From: Sphingobacteriales bacterium 50-39
GTDB lineage: Bacteria > Bacteroidota > Bacteroidia > Chitinophagales > Chitinophagaceae
DNA length: 64,000 bases
Reading direction: 5' to 3'
Assembly: GCA_001898505.1 (NCBI GenBank)
Contig: MKTZ01000015.1
Coordinates: 583,518-647,517, forward strand
Positions within the stretch are counted from its first letter, which is position 1; each line of letters begins with the position of its first letter. Shown here piece by piece: positions 45,001 through 53,335 of the stretch. Below the pieces are notes generated by a model that saw only the letters and a program-made list of their open reading frames with translations, did no database searches and had not been told where the DNA came from. Made by a program: the position numbers and the translations under genes.

Positions 45001-45859
45001 TCATCACATACTTACAGGGCAGCATGGTCCTGCCCTTGTCATCCACCTGGTAAGATCGGGGTTCCAGCTCCTTCACGGTGCTGACGGACGTCTTCACCAT
45101 CAGCTGGTTCTTCTGCATACTCAGCTGATCATGCCCGTCATATTGCAAAACAATCTGGGATGGATCTGCTCCGGGATGCACGATAATATCATATTTCAAC
45201 ACCCCCTCGTTGGTGTAATAGTGTATATCGATGCCAGGGTAAAGTTCCCTGAAGGTGACACCGAGATATATCTTTACATTCGAAGCCCATTTCGAAGGGT
45301 CCTTTCCAATGATATAATTGTTGTAGTTGGGCTGTACTTTCTCGGGCACCACCTGTGGATGGGGATTGGCGTTTACAAAGTTCACGTGGTACATATGAGA
45401 GTGCAGTATGTAGTCGGAAGGAGAATTGCCGCTACCACCGCCGCCGGAGCCGCTGCCGGTGCCACCCTCACCGGGTGTACCCTTACCTGGTGTGCCCTTC
45501 CCGCTGGTAGAGGAAGCCGCCACCTTCCTGTCTGTATTCCCCCCGGGCGACCCGCCGCCGGGGTGTATGGATTCGCCATGTACCAGCTTGCCGATCCTTA
45601 TCAGATCGGCAGTATCGTTCTGGAGGACGGAGAACCCTCCATTGCGCAGGAAGAAGGCTCCGGTGGTCATCAGTGCCCGGAACTTGATAGCTGTATCCCA
45701 CTGCCCCTTGTTCTCAACGAATTCAAGATTTGAATAGCCGGCTTGTGCCGAGCAATAAAGGACAGATAAGGTAAAACAGCAAAAAAAAAGGCTGAATCTT
45801 CCCAATTTATTGAGTTTCAGATTATACAATGAATCACCTGCTATGATATCTTGCTCCAC
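42002..45859 (-). CDS. Giant secreted DUF7948/SBBP/PKD protein with CHU_C sorting domain (paralogue 1)
   Basis: 1285 aa from the ATG at 45859, which overlaps the recG stop by 19 bp; a TTG at 45829 would give a shorter signal region (MYNLKLNKLGRFSLFF). The order of domains matches the downstream paralogue: signal peptide, LEFVENKGQWDTAIKFRA, Gly/Ser/Pro-rich linker (GKGTPGEGGTGSGSGGGGSG), SBBP-like propeller (ATYLGGSGDEQPHSMICDAQG), PKD modules (YIWRYGDGTPD, YLWDFGDGSTS, WEWIFGDGHSE) and CHU_C tail (NRWGQMVFQS, GWDGTYRG, KGDITLVR). T9SS-exported surface protein; function unknown beyond that. Served presumably by the PorP/SprF protein at 37085. Confidence 0.88.
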   Translation of the reverse strand: MEQDIIAGDSLYNLKLNKLGRFSLFFCCFTLSVLYCSAQAGYSNLEFVENKGQWDTAIKFRALMTTGAFFLRNGGFSVLQNDTADLIRIGKLVHGESIHPGGGSPGGNTDRKVAASSTSGKGTPGKGTPGEGGTGSGSGGGGSGNSPSDYILHSHMYHVNFVNANPHPQVVPEKVQPNYNNYIIGKDPSKWASNVKIYLGVTFRELYPGIDIHYYTNEGVLKYDIIVHPGADPSQIVLQYDGHDQLSMQKNQLMVKTSVSTVKELEPRSYQVDDKGRTMLPCKYVMKDNKVSFRVKNRSSNALLVIDPSEIFCTFTGSRSDNWGYTSTYDNAGNFYAGGIVLDDNGVSGDMFGTTSGAFQRRWNGGDGSEGTPNDPLNTDIGIMKFNSTGKAVIYATYLGGSGDEQPHSMICDAQGNLLVTGRTSSSDFPTVPSANSQYAGKAFDLFVTKLNAAGSAAIGSVKIGGDNDDGVNYAPKYRNPPGGVGTQQLRLNYGDDGRSEVMLDANNNVFVASCTQSTNFPVKGAFQSTSGGGQDGVILKFDPNITTLMASSYLGGSGSDALFSVAISPLTKILYATGGTLSTDVPGAGGPAAGAIGPSSHGGVEGLITMIQDNGGSLSLLTARYFGTNTTDMIYGVQVDAKGFPYVTGTTYGVMPVVNSPFNQGAGSSQAGGKQFITKLQPDLSGIIYSANFGPSGLSFPNISPTAFLVDRCENVYVSGWGGGIDAAPMEGYHNSTTTGLTVTGSPIQSRTDGQDFYFFVMQKNAASQLYGSFFGQPGGRFGDHVDGGTSRFDKQGVIYQSICANCGGPVNIFPVTTGVVFPRNGTGGDGCNEAAVKIAFNFAGVTAGLKVSLQGRGDSLGCAPLDVTFTDTVRRAKSYIWRYGDGTPDLATTNYTETHTYTNVGSYRVMLIAIDSNSCNVADTVYHNITVKDNRANVDFSYKLSGPCGAFNFIFTNLSQPQGTAPPFSDTAFTWIFDGAIIPRQSVTDQEQHSFPSAGTYNVSLVLVDTGYCNAPDTLTRQLYIATNVVAIISVRDTGCAPDSIHFGNDSKGGQTYLWDFGDGSTSTDRAPVHYYTNPGRYTVKLHVTDPATCNVNSDTSVTITLLPKPSADFTTTPNPPTPNTPTTFYPTNSPDVVKWEWIFGDGHSEVKLTGDTAMHQYVKTDTFQACLVVYNTAGCSDTVCHPVATLINPLLDVPNAFTPGRFGQNSIIKVMGFGIVRMNFRIFNRWGQMVFQSINPDQGWDGTYRGTLQPMEVYAYTLEAEFSDGTHVTRKGDITLVR

Positions 45860-48039
45860 TGCGTCTTGCCGTGCTGCGTTTGCAGAAAGACCTTCAGCCC
45901 TGTATTTTCAGATGCCTCCAGGTCGGGGTCCTTATCCAGGATCTTTTCAGCCATCTCCCGTGCCAGCTCCAATAATTCCCTGTCTTGCACGATGTTAGCA
46001 AGCTTGAAATTCAGCATGCCGCTCTGACGGGTACCGCTGATATCGCCGGGCCCCCTCAGCTCCAGGTCTTTTTCCGCAATTTTAAAGCCATTATTGGTGG
46101 CACACAGGGTGTTTAACCGCTCTCTGGCTTCTTTGTTTAAACGCGGGCTCGTTAATAATATGCAAAAGCTTTTTTCCTGGCCCCGCCCTACCCTGCCTCT
46201 CAACTGATGTAGCTGGGACAACCCGAACTTTTCGGCGCTCTCTACTACCATCACCGTGGCATTGGGGACATTGACCCCTACTTCGATGACGGTGGTGGCG
46301 ACCATGATTTGAGTATCGTTTTGTAGAAAACGTTGCATATTCGTCTCCCGCTCCTCCTGTTTCTGTCGTCCATCTACCCTGCTGATCCAATACTTAGGCT
46401 CCGGGAACCAGGCCTTGATATTCTCATATCCTCTCAGCAGATTCTCATAATCCACTTTTTCGGACTCCTCTATTAGGGGGAATATTACATATACCTGCCT
46501 CCCTTTCGCAATCTCATGCCGCATAAAATCCATCACCTGCGGCCTCCTGTCATCAAGACGATGTACAGTGACAATTGGTTGCCTTCCAGGGGGTAATTCA
46601 TCCATGACACTGTAGTCGAGGTCCCCATAGGCGGTCATGGCCAGGGTCCGGGGTATCGGGGTCGCGGTCATCACCAGCACGTGCGGGGGTATCGCCGCCT
46701 TCTTCCAGAGGCGGGCCCGCTGTTCTACGCCAAACCGGTGCTGCTCGTCCACGATGGCCAGCCCTAAATTATTGAACTGTACAGCCTCCTCCAGAACGGC
46801 ATGGGTGCCGATGAGAATATGCAGCTCACCCTCTTTCGCCATCTCCAGAACCTCCTTCCTTGACTTCGACTTCGAAGACCCGGTCAACAACCGCACCTGC
46901 ACGGGCATCTCTTTCAACAGGGCTGATATCCCTTCATAATGCTGCCGGGCCAGGATCTCGGTGGGCGCCATCAGACAGGCCTGATAACCATTGTCGATGG
47001 CCAGGAGCATCGCCAGCAGGGCCACGATAGTCTTCCCGCTGCCCACATCGCCTTGCAGCAGCCGGTTCATCTGCCGCCCCGAACCGGTGTCCTTGCGTAT
47101 CTCTTTCAACACTCTCTTTTGCGCGCCCGTCAGCTCGAAAGGGAGGTATTCGCTATAGAACTTATTAAAGACCTCTCCCACCTGTCCAAACACCACCCCA
47201 TGGGAATAACGATGCCGTTTGGACTTGATCATCCCCAGCCGCACCTGCGCCAAAAACAACTCTTCAAACTTCAGCCGGTGCACCGCCTGCTGGAACAGAT
47301 CGGGCCGTGTGGGAAAATGTATCTGCCTGTAAGCCTCCCAACGACCGAGCAACCGTTGTGGCTGCCCTTCCTGATCCATATACTCCAGAACATGCCCGGG
47401 CAGATTCTCGGGGACGTCTCTTTCCTTTACCAGATTGATCAACGTCTGGGTCAGCTTCCCCAGTTGCCTGCCCCCCAGCCCTTTGACCTTTAATTTTTCG
47501 GTGGTAGGGTAAACGGGCTCCAGGGTGGCCTGTCCTTCCGGCTGTTTGACCAGGACCTCTATCTCGGGATGCGTGATCTGGGGCGACCCTTGAAAAAAGC
47601 TCACTCTCCCATATACGAGAAATTCGGCCCCTACCTGTATCAGCTTTTGGAGACCGGCAATACCTTGAAACCAAACCAGCTCCAATGAGCCCGAAGCATC
47701 CTTCAATTCGGCCACCAGCCGCCGGCTGCTCTTGACGCCCAGCACCTCCACGCTCGTGATTCGACCGGCCACCTGGATGAATTCTATGTCCGGACCGATA
47801 TCCCGTATGAGATTGATACGGGTCCTGTCCACATGACGGTAGGGGAACAGGTTCAACAGATCATTGAACGTGAAGATCTGCAGCTCCTTCTTTAAAAGGT
47901 CGGCCCTGTAAGGCCCCACCCCTTTCAGATATTCAATCGGATTGCCAAGTATGGAAACGACCGCGCTAATGGAATGATTTTGGGGTAAAGTTACCGAGTT
48001 TTTATTGCTTCGGGGCAACAGTACTGTCCGGCCTGACAT
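45841..48039 (-). CDS. recG: ATP-dependent DNA helicase RecG
   Basis: 732 aa from ATG 48039. RecG reverses stalled replication forks and processes Holliday junctions. N-terminal wedge/OB domain starts at NPIEYLKGVGPYRADLLKKE. Helicase motifs: LLQGDVGSGKTIVALLAM (Walker A), AIVDEQHRFGVEQR (DEQH), VMTATPIPRTLAMT (motif III), and QLRGRVGRGQEKSFC (motif VI). Homologues start close to NPIEYL, but the frame has no ATG, GTG or TTG between 48018 (TTG) and that point. The start is therefore either ATG 48039 or TTG 48018, both overlapping the preceding GT-C gene, and the longer frame to 48132 is unlikely. Confidence 0.95.
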   Translation of the reverse strand: MSGRTVLLPRSNKNSVTLPQNHSISAVVSILGNPIEYLKGVGPYRADLLKKELQIFTFNDLLNLFPYRHVDRTRINLIRDIGPDIEFIQVAGRITSVEVLGVKSSRRLVAELKDASGSLELVWFQGIAGLQKLIQVGAEFLVYGRVSFFQGSPQITHPEIEVLVKQPEGQATLEPVYPTTEKLKVKGLGGRQLGKLTQTLINLVKERDVPENLPGHVLEYMDQEGQPQRLLGRWEAYRQIHFPTRPDLFQQAVHRLKFEELFLAQVRLGMIKSKRHRYSHGVVFGQVGEVFNKFYSEYLPFELTGAQKRVLKEIRKDTGSGRQMNRLLQGDVGSGKTIVALLAMLLAIDNGYQACLMAPTEILARQHYEGISALLKEMPVQVRLLTGSSKSKSRKEVLEMAKEGELHILIGTHAVLEEAVQFNNLGLAIVDEQHRFGVEQRARLWKKAAIPPHVLVMTATPIPRTLAMTAYGDLDYSVMDELPPGRQPIVTVHRLDDRRPQVMDFMRHEIAKGRQVYVIFPLIEESEKVDYENLLRGYENIKAWFPEPKYWISRVDGRQKQEERETNMQRFLQNDTQIMVATTVIEVGVNVPNATVMVVESAEKFGLSQLHQLRGRVGRGQEKSFCILLTSPRLNKEARERLNTLCATNNGFKIAEKDLELRGPGDISGTRQSGMLNFKLANIVQDRELLELAREMAEKILDKDPDLEASENTGLKVFLQTQHGKTQWSKIS

Positions 48040-49672
48040 AAACCTCGATCTGTCCCTTCGTCTCGGGACCACGACGTGGCGCCAGGAAAGAATCCACCAG
48101 CCTGTACTCATGCCGCAGGGAATCCCGTACACGGAAAGGATAAAAATTATTCAGCGTAGGAATGTATTCGAAAAGCACGAGATCATAATAATGTTGTTGT
48201 ATCCGCGTCTCGAATGTATCGGCCTGCCGGTTGAACATACCAACCCCTAAATGATACCACAGGGGCAGCTGTGAATTCTTTTCCAGCTGGAAAGGTACCT
48301 CCTCGGCCAGGGGTGTCAGTTCGGACATGTTCAAAACTTTAAGGTTGCCGTTACGGCCGCGTTTGACGAGGTCCATATCCATCAGCCTGGTTATGCCATC
48401 TGCGGTAGGGGCGGGCATGGTGATACGATGAAAGGAAGGCAGCCCGCATTCCACCCACTGATCCTGTGGGATATCCTTCACCGTGTCCCTCGATATCTGA
48501 TAGGTCTGTCTGTTCACTATATTCTCTCCCGTAGGTGATACAGCCACCTGATTATGGGGGAGCACACGACTGACCATGCGCTGTGTATACTTCCACCAGG
48601 TGCCGCTCCACCAGATCAGGACGCCTGCAGTCACTATGATCAGCATACGAGGCTTTGCGATGGGCATGGGCAGCAATGGACCCAGCAGCGACAGGATACA
48701 GGCAAAGGCAAAGCTGTGAAAGAAGATATTATTGTCGGGTGGCGTATAGCTGGTGACCTGGAAGACGGCGGCCTCGCCCAATATACCCAGGGTCAGCACG
48801 GTGATCAATATCCCTTTTTTATCCACCGGCGGGTGGTCACCACCTTTTTTCCGCCATAAAGCAACGTCCCTGAAACGAACAACGGCCAACAGCACGATAA
48901 AGAAAAGGTAGAACTTGATCCATGGAGATTGTCCGAAGAACTCATCCGCAATGTCGAATGCGGATACCCGTGCGGTATGGGGCGCCTGGCCATGATTGAA
49001 CCAGTACCCAAAACCATCGTGGAGGAAAGGAAGAATGATTAACAAAAGCGCTATTCCAAAACTACCCACATACACGAGTAGGGGCTGCCACTTTTTCTCC
49101 AGCAAACCATAGAGTGCCAGTACGGCGCAGGCGATAAAAAAGGTCATGCCTCCTCCGTCCTGCTTGGTAAGAAAAGAGCATACGGTGAGTATGCCCGCTC
49201 CGGTGAGCCAAAACATTGCTCTTCGGCCACCCCGCGTGTAACGAAAGAGACAGGCGAGCGCCAGCAGCTCGTATACGATGACGGAATGATTATACCAGGG
49301 CCAAAAATTAATAAAAGAATAAGACAGGCAGAACAGCAGCACGGATACAAGCCGGACGCCCCTGTCGACGTTCAGGCTGATAAGGATACTGCGGAAAGCC
49401 AGGCCAGCCATAATGTTGATGAATACCTGCGCCCACACCAGCGTGATCATCTTCGAGCCGAAAAGCTTGAAGAAAAAGGCGGGTATCACCCAGTACATGC
49501 CTCCCAGCGGCGTACCGAAATCCCTGAATGGCAGCTGTCCATGGCTCATCCTGTAAGCTCCTTCCCAGGACAGGAATATATTCACCCGATAGGGCAGCCG
49601 TATAAAAAGCGGGATACATGCGAGCAGAATAATGATCAAAATTTCTGCTCTGGCCGTCAGGTTTCGGATCAT
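48002..49672 (-). CDS. GT-C fold polytopic membrane glycosyltransferase-like protein
   Basis: 556 aa. About ten transmembrane helices in the first 370 residues and a soluble periplasmic C-terminal part. The first loop has the acidic GT-C pattern (FLSWEGAYRMSHGQLPFRDFGTPLGGMYW), similar to dolichyl/polyprenyl-phosphate-sugar-dependent transferases of the GT39-like clan, although the usual Asp-Asp/Glu pair is represented only by WEG and RDFG. Such enzymes use lipid-phosphate sugars on the outer face of the inner membrane. It is divergent from the UbiA-DprE1-DprE2 operon, which would supply a polyprenyl-phosphate arabinose. It could use that donor; this is an inference. Confidence 0.75.
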   Translation of the reverse strand: MIRNLTARAEILIIILLACIPLFIRLPYRVNIFLSWEGAYRMSHGQLPFRDFGTPLGGMYWVIPAFFFKLFGSKMITLVWAQVFINIMAGLAFRSILISLNVDRGVRLVSVLLFCLSYSFINFWPWYNHSVIVYELLALACLFRYTRGGRRAMFWLTGAGILTVCSFLTKQDGGGMTFFIACAVLALYGLLEKKWQPLLVYVGSFGIALLLIILPFLHDGFGYWFNHGQAPHTARVSAFDIADEFFGQSPWIKFYLFFIVLLAVVRFRDVALWRKKGGDHPPVDKKGILITVLTLGILGEAAVFQVTSYTPPDNNIFFHSFAFACILSLLGPLLPMPIAKPRMLIIVTAGVLIWWSGTWWKYTQRMVSRVLPHNQVAVSPTGENIVNRQTYQISRDTVKDIPQDQWVECGLPSFHRITMPAPTADGITRLMDMDLVKRGRNGNLKVLNMSELTPLAEEVPFQLEKNSQLPLWYHLGVGMFNRQADTFETRIQQHYYDLVLFEYIPTLNNFYPFRVRDSLRHEYRLVDSFLAPRRGPETKGQIEVYVRPDSTVAPKQ

Positions 49673-49743
49673 GAGGTTAATTTTCAGTGCAATATTATAA
49701 AAAGTCTGTTTTTGTTTGTATTTTGTCGCGACAAATTAATGCA

Positions 49744-50625
49744 GTGGCGTACCTTAAACTCTTACGGCCAAAAGATTGGGCTAAAAATCTGTTCTTATTT
49801 GTTCCCTTGTTCTTTGCAGGTGAAATTTTCGACCGCGATAAGCTGATCCGCCTTTTTTTGGGGTTTATCGCCTTTTCCTGCATCGCCAGCAGCATTTATA
49901 TCATCAATGACTATCGCGACAGGGAGGACGACAGAAAACACCCAACGAAATGCAAGCGTCCCCTCGCAGCGGGAACGGTCTCGCCGACGGCCGCCATCGT
50001 CATCTGCGTGATCCTTATCCTTGGCGGCTTCGGGCTGGCATACTATATAAGGGATAAATTCCTCTTTGTGCTGGCCATCTACTTCTTTATCAACCTGGGC
50101 TATTCACTGGGTCTGAAAAACATTCCCATACTAGACATTATACTGTTAGCAGCAGGTTTTGTCCTGCGTATCAAGAGCGGGTCTGTCATTGCGCATGTCT
50201 TCCTTTCGGAATGGATCGTGATCATGGTATTCCTGCTGTCCATCTTTATGGCCATAGGCAAACGCCGGGACGACGTGCTGCTAAAGCTCAGCTCCGGCAC
50301 GGATATGCGCAAGTCCATCAAGGGATACAACCTGGACTTCCTGAATACGCTGCTGGCGTTGGTCTCCGCGGTCATCATCGTCAGCTACTTCATGTATACC
50401 ATGAGCCCGGAAGTAGAGACCAGGCTGGGCAGAAGACTTTATTACACCTGCCTGTTCGTAATGGCGGGACTTATGCGATACTTGCAGATCATTTACGTAT
50501 CCTCAGATAGCGGATCGCCCACAAAGATCCTGTATAAAGACCGATTCATCCAGTTGACATTAGTTCTATGGATTGCCAGTTTCGCACTGATCCTATACTT
50601 AAAAGATATCACTATATTCAAATAG
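49744..50625 (+). CDS. UbiA-family decaprenyl-phosphate phosphoribosyltransferase-like enzyme
   Basis: 293 aa from GTG 49744; a longer frame begins at GTG 49687 but lacks resemblance to the family there. Intramembrane prenyltransferase of the UbiA superfamily. First acidic motif NDYRDREDDRKHPTKCKRPLAAG; second motif region YSLGLKNIPILDIILLAAGFVLRIKSG. Family members with LRPKDWAKNLFLFVPLFF and KRPLAAG are 5-phosphoribosyl-1-diphosphate:polyprenyl-phosphate transferases (Rv3806c type), giving polyprenyl-phosphoryl-ribose 5-phosphate. About nine transmembrane helices. It starts a tight operon with DprE1, DprE2 and a HAD phosphatase, which fits this reaction precisely. Confidence 0.9.
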   Translation: MAYLKLLRPKDWAKNLFLFVPLFFAGEIFDRDKLIRLFLGFIAFSCIASSIYIINDYRDREDDRKHPTKCKRPLAAGTVSPTAAIVICVILILGGFGLAYYIRDKFLFVLAIYFFINLGYSLGLKNIPILDIILLAAGFVLRIKSGSVIAHVFLSEWIVIMVFLLSIFMAIGKRRDDVLLKLSSGTDMRKSIKGYNLDFLNTLLALVSAVIIVSYFMYTMSPEVETRLGRRLYYTCLFVMAGLMRYLQIIYVSSDSGSPTKILYKDRFIQLTLVLWIASFALILYLKDITIFK

Positions 50626-50631
50626 AACTAC

Positions 50632-51990
50632 ATGAACCCGATGAAACAAGGTCCTGTTAAGGACATAGCCAACTGGGGCAATTACCCGGTCATGGCCAGC
50701 GAGGAGAATACCCCTGTCTTCCTCGAAGACATCCGTCGCTACGTAACGATACCAGGAACGTTCATCCCGCGGGGCAATGGCCGCTGCTATGGTGACGCAT
50801 CACTGGCATCCAGGACCATCTGCACCACCAAATTCGACAAGATACTTTCCTTCGATGCCGGGCAGGGCATCTTCGAATGCGAGAGCGGCCTTACGCTGGA
50901 CCGTATTCTGGAGGTGGTCGTCCCGAAGGGATGGTTCCTTCCCGTAACTCCCGGCACAAAATTTATCACGGTGGGAGGCGCCATCGCCAGTGACGTACAT
51001 GGCAAGAACCACCATGTGGACGGTTGTTTTTCCCATCATGTCCGGGAGATGGATGTGCTGGTGGCAGATGGCCGGCTGATCACCTGCGGTCCCCAACAGG
51101 AAACCGACCTTTTCGAAGCCACCTGCGGAGGCATGGGCCTCACAGGGGTCATCACCCGCGTCAGATTCCAGCTGAAAAAGATAGAGACCTCCTATATACG
51201 TCAAAAACAGGTAAAGGCAGCCAACCTCGAAGAAGTGCTGATGCTTTTCGACAAATACAAGGACTACACCTATTCGGTGGCCTGGATCGACTGTCTGAAA
51301 AAAGGCAGGGGTTTTGGCCGTAGCATACTCATCCTGGGCGAGCACGCAGCTGTATCGGACCTGACACCTCAGCAACAGAAAGATCCGCTGCAACTGCCAA
51401 AGAAAAAACAGATCACCTTCCCGTTCAATCTCCCTTCCTGGGTGCTGAACACTTTTACTGTAAAGGCATTCAACTTCCTTTATTATGGAAAGAACTTCAA
51501 AAAAGAGATCAACAACACGGTAAGCTACGAGCCCTTCTTTTATCCCCTGGACGCCATTCTTCACTGGAATCGCGGCTATGGTAAAAAAGGCTTTATACAA
51601 TATCAGTTCGTGCTCCCCATGGAAAGCAAGCAGGGGCTCATCGAGATATTGCAGACCATCAGTAACAAGGGGCTGGGGTCTTTCCTGGCGGTGCTCAAGA
51701 TATTTGGCAAACAGGAAAGCCTTATAGGATTCCCCATGGAAGGTTATACCTTAGCACTCGACATCCCTGTGAGAAAAGGCCTGTTCGAGACGCTGGATCA
51801 GCTGGATGAGATCGTCCTCCGGTACAATGGCAGGCTCTATATGTCGAAGGACGCCCGGATGAAGCCGGATGTGCTGGAAGCCGGCTACCCTAATCTGGCG
51901 CGATTCCGCTCCATCCTGCACAAATACAATCCGGACCAGAAGCTTCGTTCCGTACAATCCGACAGATTATTCTTAACCCATAAGTCATAA
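50632..51990 (+). CDS. dprE1: Decaprenylphosphoryl-beta-D-ribose 2'-oxidase (DprE1-like)
   Basis: 452 aa, FAD-binding oxidoreductase. VAO-type FAD motifs: RGNGRCYGDASLASRTI, PVTPGTKFITVGGAIASDVHGKNHH and TCGGMGLTGVITRVRF. These match mycobacterial DprE1 closely as I recall it, as do YHxLD-like FYPLDAILHWNRGYG, GFLQYQFVLPME-like FIQYQFVLPME and the C-terminal LYMSKDARM (catalytic Lys). The residue equivalent to Cys387, target of benzothiazinone drugs, falls in TLALDIPV and appears to be Ala. Oxidises the ribose 2'-OH of polyprenyl-phosphoribose. Seven bp after the UbiA gene and 9 bp before DprE2. Confidence 0.92.
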   Translation: MNPMKQGPVKDIANWGNYPVMASEENTPVFLEDIRRYVTIPGTFIPRGNGRCYGDASLASRTICTTKFDKILSFDAGQGIFECESGLTLDRILEVVVPKGWFLPVTPGTKFITVGGAIASDVHGKNHHVDGCFSHHVREMDVLVADGRLITCGPQQETDLFEATCGGMGLTGVITRVRFQLKKIETSYIRQKQVKAANLEEVLMLFDKYKDYTYSVAWIDCLKKGRGFGRSILILGEHAAVSDLTPQQQKDPLQLPKKKQITFPFNLPSWVLNTFTVKAFNFLYYGKNFKKEINNTVSYEPFFYPLDAILHWNRGYGKKGFIQYQFVLPMESKQGLIEILQTISNKGLGSFLAVLKIFGKQESLIGFPMEGYTLALDIPVRKGLFETLDQLDEIVLRYNGRLYMSKDARMKPDVLEAGYPNLARFRSILHKYNPDQKLRSVQSDRLFLTHKS

Positions 51991-51999
51991 GACACTTGC

Positions 52000-52731
52000 A
52001 TGAACACAGTACTCATTTTAGGCGCCAGTTCGGACATGGCGGTCGCCATCGCCAAAAAACTGGCGGGCGAAGGCAATAATATCCAGCTGGCGGCGCGGAA
52101 CGTGGAAAGACTGAAACCCCTCCAGTCGGACTTATCCATACGCCATTCCATCACTTGTACGCTGCACGAATTCGATGCGGAGCGGTCGGATCAGCACGCT
52201 GCTTTCTTTATGGGTCTCGACCCGGCCCCCGATGTGACGATCTGTGTTTTTGGCTATCTGGGTAACCAGACCCTCGCGGAGAACGACTGGAAGGAATGCG
52301 AAAGGACCATCCAGGTGAACTATACGGGAGCCGTCTCCATCCTCAATGCAGCTGCCAACCACTATGCGGCAAAAAAGGCCGGGCTCATCATAGGCATCAG
52401 CTCGGTGGCGGGCGAGCGGGGACGTCAGAGCAATTATTTCTATGGCAGCGCCAAGGCGGGCTTTACGGCCTACCTGGCGGGCATGCGGAACAGGCTGTTC
52501 CACCATGGCGTACATGTGCTCACGGTCAAGCCGGGCTTTGTATATACCCGCATGACGGAAGCCCTCACCCTGCCGAAACCGCTCACAGCCACACCCGAAC
52601 AGGTGGCCATCGCTATTGACAAGGCCATGAAGAAAAAGAAGAATACCATCTATGTAAAATGGTTCTGGCGCTGGATCATGCTGATCATAAAGTCCATACC
52701 TGAGCCAATTTTCAAAAAGCTCAAAATGTAA
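52000..52731 (+). CDS. dprE2: Decaprenylphosphoryl-D-2-keto-erythropentose reductase (DprE2-like SDR)
   Basis: 243 aa, short-chain dehydrogenase/reductase. NAD(P)-binding motif LILGASSDMAVAIAKKLA, catalytic Ser in IGISSVAGERG and the YxxxK pair in NYFYGSAKAGFTAYLAG, followed by TVKPGFVYTRMTEAL. The SSDMA variant of the glycine-rich loop is characteristic of DprE2. With DprE1 it epimerises polyprenyl-phosphoryl-ribose to the arabinofuranose form, the sole known D-Araf donor. Placement directly after dprE1 strongly supports the call. Confidence 0.9.
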   Translation: MNTVLILGASSDMAVAIAKKLAGEGNNIQLAARNVERLKPLQSDLSIRHSITCTLHEFDAERSDQHAAFFMGLDPAPDVTICVFGYLGNQTLAENDWKECERTIQVNYTGAVSILNAAANHYAAKKAGLIIGISSVAGERGRQSNYFYGSAKAGFTAYLAGMRNRLFHHGVHVLTVKPGFVYTRMTEALTLPKPLTATPEQVAIAIDKAMKKKKNTIYVKWFWRWIMLIIKSIPEPIFKKLKM

Positions 52732-52741
52732 ACTTCCGTTG

Positions 52742-53335
52742 ATGTCACAGCTGATAGCATTTTTAGATTTTGACGGGACGATCACTACAAAGGATACCCT
52801 GCTGGAGTTTATTAAATTCAGTAAAGGGCGCTTTAGATTTTATATAGGCTTTCTCCTCAACAGTCCCTGGCTGGTAGCGATGAAGTTCAAGGTCATCTCC
52901 AACCAGACGGCAAAGCAGCGGATCTTTATATGGTTCTTTCGTAACCATCCGCTGGAAGACTTCCAGGAACAATGCAGCCGCTTTGCCACGACGGTCATTC
53001 CCGGGCTGCTACGGCCCAAGGCGCTAAAAGAGATACAACTGCTGCAGGAAAAGGGCGCTACGGTGGTCATCGTCAGCGCATCGCCGGAGAACTGGATCCT
53101 TCCATGGGCCCAAACGCTCTCCTTACCCGTCATTGGCACTCGTCTCGAGACAGAGGATAATACCCTCACAGGCAGGATATATCTCCGGAATTGTCATGGC
53201 AAGGAAAAATGCTCCCGGATCAGGGAAAACTATCAGCTGGAAGAGTATACGGACATCTATGCCTATGGGGACAGCTCAGGGGACAGACCCATGCTGGCCC
53301 TGGCAACAAAACCCTTTTATAAGCCTTTCAGGTGA
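52742..53335 (+). CDS. HAD-IB family phosphatase of the arabinose-donor operon
   Basis: 197 aa from ATG 52742. HAD motifs: FLDFDGTITTKDTL (DxDGT, nucleophile Asp), VVIVSASPENWI (motif II Ser), and AYGDSSGDRPMLALA (motif III/IV Asp). A cap is inserted after motif I, as in SerB-like subfamily IB enzymes. In mycobacteria the 5-phosphate of polyprenyl-phosphoryl-ribose 5-phosphate is removed by another phosphatase type. Being last in the UbiA-DprE1-DprE2 operon, this HAD enzyme is the obvious candidate for that step here. Its 3' end overlaps the convergent small exosortase-substrate gene by 19 bp. Confidence 0.88.
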   Translation: MSQLIAFLDFDGTITTKDTLLEFIKFSKGRFRFYIGFLLNSPWLVAMKFKVISNQTAKQRIFIWFFRNHPLEDFQEQCSRFATTVIPGLLRPKALKEIQLLQEKGATVVIVSASPENWILPWAQTLSLPVIGTRLETEDNTLTGRIYLRNCHGKEKCSRIRENYQLEEYTDIYAYGDSSGDRPMLALATKPFYKPFR

